A stretch of DNA of 6,790 nucleotides from an uncultured Mycoplasmataceae bacterium (GTDB lineage Bacteria; Bacillota_I; Bacilli_A; Mycoplasmatales; Mycoplasmoidaceae). The translations under genes were made by a program, and so were the position numbers. Shown here piece by piece: positions 1 through 6,713 of this stretch (position 1 is its first letter; every line of letters starts with the position of its first letter). Where the stretch lies: the NCBI GenBank assembly GCA_949289925.1, contig CASEPW010000018.1, forward strand, positions 1 through 6,790, read 5' to 3'. The notes below the pieces were generated by a model. It was not told the DNA's origin. It searched no databases and worked only from the letters and a program-made list of their open reading frames with translations.

Positions 1-243
1 AATTTTTATGTTTATAAATATGCAATAGGTCAAGTTGTAGCTGTCATATGTGCAAAAAAGATTTATGAGGGAGATAAGGAATTTTTAAATAAATATTTTA
101 ATTTCTTGAAATCAGGTATTTCTCTTTCGCCAATTGATACAATAAAAATTTTAGATATAGATCTTTATGATGAAAAACCATGAAAATATGCAATAAATAT
201 TATTAATGAATTTATTCAAGAATTTATAAAAATGAAATACTAA
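1..243 (+). CDS. pepF: Oligoendopeptidase F, C-terminal part (5' end outside window)
   Basis: This is the last 80 residues of an M3-family zinc oligoendopeptidase, a cytoplasmic enzyme that cuts short peptides and helps recycle imported or degraded peptides. The part present begins NFYVYKYAIGQ and continues with FLKSGISLSPIDTIKILDIDLYD; both match the usual PepF C-terminal pattern (FYVYKYA.GQ..A, then FL..G.S.SP...L...G.D). The zinc-binding HExxH helix lies upstream, outside the window, so catalytic competence cannot be judged. One in-frame TGA (181-183) falls after DEKP where PepF proteins have Trp, which supports genetic code 4. The gene ends at TAA 241-243, 52 bp before the next gene on the same strand. 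PepF proteins are about 600 residues, so roughly 85% of the gene is missing because of the window edge, not decay. Confidence 0.9.
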
Positions 244-264
244 TAAAAAATAGTATGAATATCT

Positions 265-270
265 TATAAT
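265..270 (+). promoter_or_regulatory. Candidate -10 box (TATAAT) for the 182-aa protein gene
   Basis: A perfect TATAAT lies in the 52-bp gap between pepF and the next gene. It would place transcription start near 277 and give a leader of about 20 nt containing the ribosome binding site. No convincing -35 is seen at 16-18 bp upstream, so this is weak. In such AT-rich DNA a TATAAT can occur by chance, and the gene may instead be co-transcribed with pepF. Confidence 0.35.
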
Positions 271-295
271 AAACATATAGCAAAAAAGGAATAAG

Positions 296-844
296 ATGTT
301 TAAAAAATTATATTCAAAGATTAAAAATACAAAACAATTACCAGGTTACATTTGTTATCGTTATGAAGATGAAACAGATGATAATAGTGAAGTTATTAGA
401 AAGAAATTAGTTAATGCAATTAGAATTAATTTAAATTTCTTACAAGATACAAAAGAAACTAATTATTGAAAACTTGTTTATTTTATTCCAAGAGATTATC
501 AATTAAATCTTTCTTTTTTAAAAAAGTTGGATATGGTTTTACCAATTGAAGCTACTTTCAAAAATAAAACTCTTGAAGGTTTTAAAAAATATGATATTGA
601 AAATATTAGAATATGATCTGAATATGTTTTTAAACAATTACAAGATAAGATTGAGTTAAAATCAATAGAACTTGAAAGAATTAAAATGGAAGAAGAAAGA
701 AGAAAAGCTCAAGAATTAAATGAAAAATTTGCAAAAGAACTTGCAAAAAAAGAAGCTGCTAAACTAGCAAAAGCAGCTGAAAGAGAAAGACAAAAATTTG
801 AAGAAAAAATGAGAAAAATGATGGAAAAAGCTAACAAAGGTTAA
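296..844 (+). CDS. Unrecognised 182-aa protein with charged helical (coiled-coil) C-terminus
   Basis: I do not recognise this protein. It starts at ATG 296, preceded by AAAAAAGGA (282-290) with a 5-nt spacer, a good ribosome binding site. Two in-frame TGAs (Trp 58 in NYWKL and Trp 107 in IRIWSEY) are read through. Residues 1-110 look like a mixed alpha/beta domain. Residues about 115-180 are almost entirely Glu, Lys, Arg, Ala and Leu (for example ERIKMEEERRKAQELNEKF) and should form a long helix or coiled coil. There is no signal peptide or membrane segment, so it is probably cytoplasmic. It ends at TAA 842-844, overlapping the stop codon of the convergent reductase gene. It may be co-transcribed with pepF. 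The coding call is firm because the frame stays open over 549 bp with a good start site; the function is unknown. Confidence 0.8.
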
Positions 845-2058
845 TATGCTTCAATTTCTAAATCACTAATTGGGAATGTTGAACAAGAATTATAAATATT
901 AGATTCTTTATCACCTTCCCTACGATAATCATAAGTAGCAGGTGTAAATACCTCGCCATTAATTAATCTAAATCTACATCATGAACATTGACCACTTAAA
1001 CATTTTGTTTGTGCAGAAATTCTTGCTTTTTGCAGTGAAACAAGGATAGTTTCATTAGCATCTGCATCAATAATAATTTTTGAATTAAATAATTTTACAG
1101 CAATTTTATATTTGTTTTTATTACCTTTGTTTTTATAGTTTTCATAATCTTGTGGTAAACCAATATTATTACTTGCCTCTACTCTAATTTTTCTTCTTTC
1201 AATTTTTAATGGTAATAATTGAGAAAATAAATATTTATTCAAAGCTTTTGGACCACAAATAAACACTGAAGAATCTTTAGTTATAAATTGTTTAATCATA
1301 TCAGTGTCAATTCTTCCATTAATATAATCTATAGTTTCTTCACGTGTAATTACAAATTTAACATTAACTTTACCATTTGATTTCTGTTCTAATTCTTTTA
1401 GCTCATTCAAGAATAATATATTTTTAACATAACTGTTTGTGTACAAAATAGTCAAATTGAAATCTTCACTACCCTCAACAATACTTTTAGCCATTGACAT
1501 GAATGGAGTAATACCTGAACCACCTGCAATAGCTAAAACGTGTTTTTGATCTCTAATTTGTGAATGATAAAAATCTCCTTCAGGTGATGAAATTTTCAAT
1601 GTATCGCCAACTTTAATTTTATTGTGCATAAAATTTGAAAACAACCCGTTTTCAACTTTTTTGATTGCAATAGCAATAAAGTTATTTCTCGTAGCATCAT
1701 ATGGAGATGAACAAATTGAATAAGGTCTCGAAATATCTACACCATTAATATTACATGTCACTGAAATGTATTGTCCTGCTCTAAAAAAAGGCATTGATTC
1801 ATTATCTTTTTTATAAAAATAGAAACATTTTACATCATTTTCCAAATCTTCAATTTTTTTAACAACAACTTCAAACTGAACAGTATGAAGTTTTTTAGCA
1901 ATTTCATTTACATAATAGTTTGTTCTAATATCTGCATCACTACCTTTTTTATTTATTGTATTTAAAACTTTTCCAGGTAATTTTTTTGCTTTTAACATAT
2001 CCATTAATTTAAATGGAGATTTCTTGTAGATGTACATAGTATTTTTTGATTTACTCAT
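841..2058 (-). CDS. FAD/NAD(P)H oxidoreductase with C-terminal [2Fe-2S] ferredoxin domain
   Basis: A 405-aa flavin reductase of the ferredoxin-NADP reductase fold, expected to pass electrons from NAD(P)H through FAD to a plant-type [2Fe-2S] cluster. After an N-terminal extension of about 60 residues comes the FAD domain with RPYSICSSP (111-119), then the NAD(P) domain with GGSGITPF (179-186) and ICGP (267-270). The C-terminal ferredoxin domain (about 317-405) has the Cx4Cx2C...C ligands C353, C358, C361 and C392. Codon 360, between C358 and C361, is TGA (979-981). Under the standard code the protein would stop there and lose two cluster ligands; as Trp the domain is complete to TAA at 843-841. 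It starts at ATG 2058, two bases after the stop of the CrtI-like gene, with AAGGAGGT inside that gene. This coupling makes it the likely redox partner of the upstream flavoenzyme. Architecture resembles Hcr-like and phenol-hydroxylase-type reductases. The acceptor is inferred. Confidence 0.9.
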
Positions 2059-2060
2059 AA

Positions 2061-3596
2061 TTATTTACCTCCTTGATTACTTTTATAATCACCAAATGTT
2101 TTGTTTCCTATAACATTTCCACCAATATAAGTGATTGAATAACCGTGTGTAAAATATGAACTTGCTCCAGCAAATCTTAAACCTTTAATTGTGAATAATT
2201 TATCCATATTTCTCGCTCTCACATATGGTGAATCTTTAACAGGACATTGATCACCATATATTGCACCATTTTTACAACCTGTATATCTAGCAAAAGTCAT
2301 AGGTGTACCAATCTCAATTTCTTCGATATGATTTGAAATATCAATATTCATTCTTTTTTCAAAATCTTTAATAAATCTTGTAGCAATTTTTTCTTTAATT
2401 TTGAAATAATCTTCTTCTTTTACATTATTTCATGCATCATTGTATAATGTTGTAAATCATAAAATTGATGTACCAATAGGAGAAGCTTTTTTACATCCAT
2501 TATTTTGAACAACAACAATATATGAGTTATTCTTTTCAATAGAATTCATTGAATCATAAATCTTATTATAGTCATCATCACTCATCATAAAATATGAATA
2601 ACCATTTAAACCTAATTTTTCAGCTGGAACATCTAACCCTAAATAAATACAGAAACCTTGTGATCCGATTTTTCTATTATTAACAACTTTTTTATCTTGT
2701 AACGGTACTAGTTCTTTATCAATTAATTCTCCATAAGTAATTCTTGGAGATGCATTTGATATAATGTGATTTGTTTGAATATAACCTCTTGTAGTTTCTA
2801 ATCCTTTTACTTCATTATTTTTTACATCAATTTTTAAAGCTTTTGTGTTGTATCAAACTTCTCCACCTAACTCTAAAAATCTATTAACAATTTTTTGTGA
2901 TATTTCATGAGATCTATGTTCAGGAACAAAAGCCTTACAATTTATATATTCATAGAACATAATACAATATAATGATGCAGATATAACATCACTTTTAACA
3001 CCTAAATATAATCAATATGTTTCAATAAAATATTTAATAAGTTTTGGCATTTTTAATTTTTTTAATATATCAGCTAGTGTTGAATTAGCTACAGTTAAAT
3101 AGTTAGTATAAGTACTTTTCATTACAGATGGATCTGGATTACCTCTACAATCTCTTAGATATCTAGCAGCTTCATAACAATTTCTACAAACATCTAAAAA
3201 TTTGATAACTTTATCATATGATCCCGGTACGTATTCATCACATTTTCTAGCAAATTCTTCACAACCAAATGGCAATTCATAACTTTTTTCATTTCCATTT
3301 TTATCTTTTAAATAAATATTGAATGCTTCAGGCAACTCATTCATATTTAATTTAATACCTAAATTATTAAAAATAGTTTGAACATCACCTAATTCTTTCT
3401 CATCACCCCAATTACCAAGTTCATGTAATGCAACCTCAAATTCAAATCTTCCTCTAACAAATGAAGAAGCAAAACCACCAGGAACATTATGTTGTTCAAT
3501 CAACAACGTTTTTAAACCTTTTTGTGCACAAGTAGTTGCAGCTACAAGACCACCATTACCTGCACCGATTACAACGACATCATACTTATAATCCAC
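2061..3596 (-). CDS. CrtI/phytoene-desaturase-like NAD(P)/FAD-dependent oxidoreductase
   Basis: A 511-aa flavoenzyme of the phytoene desaturase / retinol saturase-like amine-oxidase superfamily. The N-terminus has the dinucleotide-binding motif VVVIGAGNGGLVAA (7-20), the acidic strand end LLIEQ (31-35) and PGGFASSFVRGRFEFE (39-54). The centre has a helix followed by LELGGEVWYNTKALKI (241-256), the usual position for the second part of the FAD site. The C-terminus has IGTPMTFARYTG (429-440), GAIYGD, and GLRFAGASSYFTHG...IGGNVIGN (472-498), the family FAD-closing motif. Four TGA codons (Trp 195, 248, 380 and 389) and one TGG (Trp 63) are present; ignoring TGA=Trp splits the gene into fragments. 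I chose GTG 3596 because GGAGGT (3606-3601) lies just upstream; the in-frame TTG at 3608 overlaps that site. It is coupled to the [2Fe-2S] reductase. Family members desaturate, saturate or isomerise polyenes; the substrate here is unknown. No carotenoid genes are visible nearby. Confidence 0.88.
2067..2074 (-). promoter_or_regulatory. Ribosome binding site of the reductase, inside the upstream coding region
   Basis: AAGGAGGT on the - strand, the strongest Shine-Dalgarno in the window, lies 8 nt before ATG 2058. It is embedded in the final codons of the CrtI-like gene (CAA GGA GGT AAA TAA, encoding QGGK-stop). This fixes the start of the reductase and implies translational coupling of the two genes. 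Confidence 0.85.
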
Positions 3597-3600
3597 GATA

Positions 3601-3606
3601 ACCTCC
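3601..3606 (-). promoter_or_regulatory. Ribosome binding site that decides the GTG start of the CrtI-like gene
   Basis: GGAGGT on the - strand, followed by TATC and GTG (3596-3594). The alternative TTG at 3608-3606 contains the first bases of this site, so it cannot use it. The GTG start places the Rossmann motif 7 residues in, as is typical of the family. Confidence 0.75.
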
Positions 3607-3630
3607 AAAGTTAATTGTCATCTTTATATT

Positions 3631-3658
3631 ATTATATTTTAATATATTTTTTTGCTAA
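3631..3658 (-). promoter_or_regulatory. Candidate promoter for the two-gene redox operon
   Basis: Reading the - strand, TTAGCA (3658-3653, 4 of 6 matches to TTGACA) is followed after 16 bp by TATAAT (3636-3631). Transcription would start near 3624 and give a leader of about 27 nt with the GGAGGT ribosome binding site. It sits in the only sizeable gap (3597-3672) of the - strand block. The DNA is very AT-rich, so a chance match is possible, and the -35 falls within a tandem repeat. Confidence 0.4.
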
Positions 3659-3678
3659 TTAATATATTTTTGCTAATT
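3641..3678. repeat. Tandem direct repeat, 20 bp + 18 bp
   Basis: Two adjacent copies of AATATAT(T)nGCTAATT: copy 1 at 3641-3660 with a run of seven T, copy 2 at 3661-3678 with a run of five T. Outside the T-run length they are identical. Copy 2 contains the TAG stop (3675-3673) of the 94-aa gene, and both copies contain TTAGCA on the - strand. The copy 1 TTAGCA is the candidate -35 of the redox operon. It looks like a local duplication at the gene end. Confidence 0.75.
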
Positions 3679-3957
3679 TTTTTCTTCATTTTTATATTTT
3701 AAATATTCGCTTTTATCAATATAAATAATTTCAGAAATATTTTGCTTTAAATTAGGTGCTGAATCTAATTTTTCATTAAATTCTTTTCTATCAAGTTCTG
3801 AATCAAAAATTAAATATTCAATATTATCAAAGAAAAACTTTTTTACTAGAATTTCTTCATTAAAAAAATCAATATTATAAGATTTCATCAATGTTTTTAA
3901 TTCATCAATTGTACATCTAGGGTTGATGCAATATAGAAAATCATTATTTTTTTTCAT
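3673..3957 (-). CDS. Unrecognised 94-aa protein
   Basis: I do not recognise this protein. It starts at ATG 3957 (MKKNNDFLYCINPRCTIDEL) and ends at TAG 3675-3673. The frame is open further upstream to 4008, but that stretch lies within gpsA; ATG 3957 has a weak GAGAGA (3969-3964) 6 nt before it and leaves a 14-nt overlap with the end of gpsA, a normal operon junction. The protein has no membrane segment or signal peptide. It alternates short hydrophobic beta-like segments (KKFFFDNIEYLIF, ISEIIYIDKSEY) with helical acidic and basic stretches, suggesting a small soluble alpha/beta fold. Cys 10 and Cys 15 (CINPRC) are the only cysteines. Codon use matches its neighbours. It is probably expressed with gpsA; no function can be given. 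Confidence 0.65.
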   Translation of the reverse strand: MKKNNDFLYCINPRCTIDELKTLMKSYNIDFFNEEILVKKFFFDNIEYLIFDSELDRKEFNEKLDSAPNLKQNISEIIYIDKSEYLKYKNEEKN

Positions 3958-4957
3958 GATAAATCTCTCAAATATGATCAATGACTTTTTTTGGATTAAT
4001 CTTATCATTTACTAAAAGGTATATTGTATAAAAAATACAAAAATCATCTTTAGTATTTTTCTTGTTTTTAAAAAATGAATTTATAAATTTATAACCTTCA
4101 ACAGTAACGTCATTTTTTTTGGTTAATTTTTCGATACCAATATCACCTATATCATAACCAAATTGAAAATTTCTACTTAATAAATCTGTACATGTTAAAT
4201 ATATATCTCCAATTCCACATAATTCATTAATTGTTAAAACATTACCTCCAATTCTTGAGACATATTTTTCCATTTCTTTAATTGCTAAAGTTAAAATTGC
4301 AGATTTAGTATTTATTGAAACTTTTTGATATTCTAAAAAACCAAATAATATTGCCAATGCATTTTTAAATGATGCAAGAGCAGTTGAACCTTTAACATCA
4401 TCTATTGGTTTAACTATGAAATTTTTATTAGAGAATAACTTAGCTACATCACATGCAATATTTAATTCTGATGATATAGCATTTATAAATGTCTTTTTTC
4501 TATTTACTACTTCTTTTGCAAAACCTGGACCTAATATTGAACATATTTTATTTGGAAAATGTTGTGATAAAAAATCATTTAGAGGTAAACCTGTATCAGG
4601 TTCTAAGCCTTTAGAAGCAATAATAAATATAGCTTTTCGGTCGATTTCTTTTTCATATTTTTTAATAAATTCACTATAAGCATTAGTTGGGATAGCAAAT
4701 ACAATATAATCATTATCATTTTTAATTTCATCAAAATTAGTACTAGCAACCGGTTTAAAATTTAGATTTATATTTCTAAAATATTGATTATTCCTTCCTT
4801 TGTTTAAATCATTTACTTGGTTTTGGTTTGTTCCAAACATTTTAACTTTACATCCAGCATCAAATAGCATACACCCTAATGCTGTACCCCATGCTCCTGT
4901 ACCAATGATTAATACTTTTTTATTATTCTTCAATGTTAATACCCCTTGTTCTTGCAT
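3944..4957 (-). CDS. gpsA: Glycerol-3-phosphate dehydrogenase [NAD(P)+]
   Basis: A cytoplasmic enzyme that reduces dihydroxyacetone phosphate to sn-glycerol 3-phosphate, the backbone for membrane phospholipids. Numbering from ATG 4957 (337 aa): NAD-binding VLIIGTGAWGTALG (15-28), IASKGLEP (113-120), GPGFAKEV (143-150), the catalytic Lys/Asn in SFKNALAI (196-203; K198, N199), and LCGIGDIYLTCTDLLSRNFQFG (246-267). Two usual motifs differ: GPSFA is GPGFA, and the YLP substrate-loop region reads QYFRN. One TGA (3968-3970, Trp 330) must be read as Trp; the protein then ends WEIYHEKK at TAA 3946-3944. The start is uncertain: ATG 4957 has no clear Shine-Dalgarno and overlaps der by 35 nt, whereas TTG 4933 is preceded by AAGGGG and would give a 329-aa protein starting [11 protein letters not shown]. 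It follows der and precedes the 94-aa gene with overlaps at both ends. Confidence 0.95.
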
Positions 4958-6263
4958 TTTTGTCTTTTCAATATAATGTAATTGGTACTTTATCTAATCC
5001 AAATGCTTCACGAATTTGATTTTCTATATATCTTGCATAAGAAAAATGAAGAAACTTTGGATTATTACAAAATATTACAAAACTAGGTATTTGACTTTTT
5101 ATTTGTGTAATATATGAAATATTAATTCTAGAACCTTTGAACAATGGAGCTTGTTGAATCATTTGAGCTTTCATAACAACATCATTTAATAATGATGTGG
5201 AAATTTTTAAATTTAATTGTTCGTCAATTTCATCTATTGTTTTAAAAATATTGTGAATTTTTTTATTTTCTATTGTACTAGTAAAAATAATAGGTGCTCA
5301 TGTTAAATGTTTAAATTTATTTCTAATTGTATTTTTTATTTCATTTAGTTTTTTATCACTAATATTCTTAATTAAATCAATTTTATTCACAATAATTATT
5401 GTTGGAATATTTGCTTTTGATGCAAGACCTCCTATTACTTCATCTTGCTCTTTAAAATCTTCACTTCCATCTAACATTAATAAAATTATTTTACTTCTAC
5501 AAATTGCTCTTTCTGCTCTTAATACAGAATATTTTTCAACATTATCTCATAACTTACCCTTTCTTCTAATACCTGCAGTATCAATTATTGTATATGGTTT
5601 GTTATGATAATTAAAATCAACATCAATTGAATCTCTAGTTGTTCCGGCCATATCAGAAACAATAACTCTATTTTTATTTAATATCGCATTTGTTAATGAA
5701 CTTTTTCCAACATTTGGTCTACCTATAATACAAAATGTGAATCTTTCTATGTCATCTTTATTTTCTTCTTTAGGGATTGAATTTACTATAGTATCTAATA
5801 AGTCTCCAACACCAATACCATGAATTGAAGAAATCATAATTGGTGCTCCAAAACCTAAATTATAAAATGTAGAAAGATCCTCGCTTCTTTTATAACCTTC
5901 ACACATATTTGCACAAAATATTATTTTTTTATTTTTTGCAACTTTTTTTAATAATTTTGCAATATATATATCATCATTATTTATTCCATTTTTGTAAGAA
6001 ACAAGGAAAATAATTATTTGTGCTTCTTCAATTGCAAAATCAACTTGCATATTTATATTATTTTGAAGTGTTGAATCATCTTTTACAATTCCACCTGTAT
6101 CAATTATTTCAAATTTTCTTGTTAATCACTCAGCAATATCATATATTCTATCTCTAGTTACACCTGGTGTATCCTCAATTATTGATTTTTTCTTTTCTAT
6201 TATTCTATTAAATAATGTTGATTTTCCAACATTTGGCTTACCAACAATAGCAATTGTTTTCAT
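4923..6263 (-). CDS. der: Ribosome-associated double GTPase Der (EngA)
   Basis: An essential GTPase for 50S ribosomal subunit assembly. At 446 aa it has the usual length and full architecture: GTPase domain 1 (about 1-165), GTPase domain 2 (about 174-350) and a KH-like domain (about 355-446). Domain 1 has GKPNVGKST (8-16), TRDR (36-39) and DTGGI (55-59). Domain 2 has GRPNVGKSS (181-189), TTRD (208-211), DTAGI (228-232) and NKID (293-296). The C-terminus has [26 protein letters not shown] and the typical ending [10 protein letters not shown]. Domain 1 lacks a normal G4 motif: NMCE (119-122) stands where NKxD is expected. Four TGA codons (Trp 46, 239, 322 and 432) are needed for an intact protein. 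ATG 6263 follows a GAGG site (TGAGGTTAAA). The gene lies 18 bp downstream of the small protein gene and overlaps gpsA. Confidence 0.96.
4942..4947 (-). promoter_or_regulatory. gpsA: Ribosome binding site supporting a TTG start for gpsA
   Basis: AAGGGG on the - strand, 8 nt before TTG 4933-4931. It can pair with the 16S tail with one G-U wobble. No comparable site precedes ATG 4957. A start at 4933 leaves only 4 residues before KKVLIIG, which fits the usual GpsA N-terminus better than the 12 extra residues from the ATG. Confidence 0.5.
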
Positions 6264-6281
6264 TTTAACCTCATATTAATT

Positions 6282-6590
6282 TTAACAATCAAATAAATAT
6301 TTTCATAAAATATTGTTAATTTTTTGTTTACGATAATAATAGTTAGATATTGAACAATTTAAATCAAAACATTTATTTTTTAATATAAATTTTTCAACAT
6401 ATTCAATACCTTCCTCTTCTTTTATTATTTTTATAAGGTTATCAAACATTTTTACATAATTATTCATCATTTTTATTGTTTTATTATCAATATTAGTCAT
6501 AAACTCTATATTTTCTAATTTGAATAAATATTTCCGATATTTATCAATTGCTTGTTGGACAGCAATCTTTTTCTTTTTATCACATTGCAT
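6282..6590 (-). CDS. Unrecognised 102-aa protein, possibly a small HTH/sigma-region-4-like regulator
   Basis: I do not recognise this protein with confidence. It starts at ATG 6590; the frame is closed by TAA at 6605-6603, so no other ATG upstream is possible. No Shine-Dalgarno is visible. A TGA (6305-6303) near the end is read as Trp and the protein continues KYLFDC to TAA 6284-6282. It is basic, mainly helical and without membrane segments. The start MQCDKKKKIAVQQAIDKYRKYLFKLE and the end SISNYYYRKQKINNILWKYLF recall the layout of small phage-type ArpU/RinA or sigma-region-4-like regulators, where a YYR-K helix near the C-terminus reads DNA. It could also belong to a mollicute-specific hypothetical family. 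This is weak resemblance only. It is the first gene of the der-gpsA block, 18 bp before der, so co-transcription is likely. Confidence 0.65.
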
Positions 6591-6599
6591 AACAATATT

Positions 6600-6628
6600 T
6601 TTTTATGTGAAAAATTTTAAAAAGTCAA
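6600..6628 (-). promoter_or_regulatory. Candidate promoter for the der block
   Basis: Reading the - strand, TTGACT (6628-6623, 5 of 6 matches) is followed after 17 bp by TAAAAA (6605-6600, 4 of 6). Transcription would start about 6593-6590, at or within three bases of the ATG of the 102-aa gene, giving a leaderless or nearly leaderless mRNA. This agrees with the absence of a ribosome binding site there. Confidence 0.4.
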
Positions 6629-6641
6629 TATTTCTAACTAT

Positions 6642-6655
6642 TAATCATATGATTA
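6642..6655. repeat. Perfect 14-bp palindrome
   Basis: TAATCATATGATTA reads the same on both strands. It sits 14 bp upstream of the candidate -35 of the der block and 52 bp before the ATG of the 102-aa gene, a plausible place for a dimeric regulator. The palindrome itself is certain; the operator role is a guess. Confidence 0.6.
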
Positions 6656-6688
6656 TTTTTTATTTTTCAACCTAATTTTAAAAATGAT

Positions 6689-6713
6689 ATGTTGAAACTA
6701 TAATGTTGAAACT
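6689..6713. repeat. Two 11-bp direct repeats, 14-bp spacing, with one inverted partial copy
   Basis: ATGTTGAAACT occurs at 6689-6699 and again at 6703-6713. A 7-bp inverted match, TTTCAAC, lies at 6665-6671, so GTTGAAA at 6691-6697 could pair with it in a hairpin with a 19-nt loop. There is no T-run suited to a terminator after it. Confidence 0.6.

Noticed and set aside
2061..3596. Apparent pseudogene: the CrtI-like gene is broken by several TGA codons
   Set aside because: All four in-frame TGAs are read as Trp in code 4, as in der, gpsA, pepF and the other genes here; no frameshift or TAA/TAG interrupts the frame.
3597..3608. TTG start at 3608 for the CrtI-like gene
   Set aside because: The TTG overlaps the GGAGGT ribosome site that serves GTG 3596, so it is an unlikely start.
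3958..4008. N-terminal extension of the 94-aa protein to 4008
   Set aside because: It would run deeper into gpsA without a ribosome binding site; ATG 3957 gives the normal short overlap.
4416..4679. 87-codon open frame on the + strand
   Set aside because: It lies fully inside gpsA on the opposite strand, whose protein is clearly conserved; no ribosome site or family match. It is a shadow frame.
6665..6697. Hairpin TTTCAAC/GTTGAAA as a terminator
   Set aside because: Seven AT-rich pairs with a 19-nt loop and no following T-run do not make a convincing terminator.
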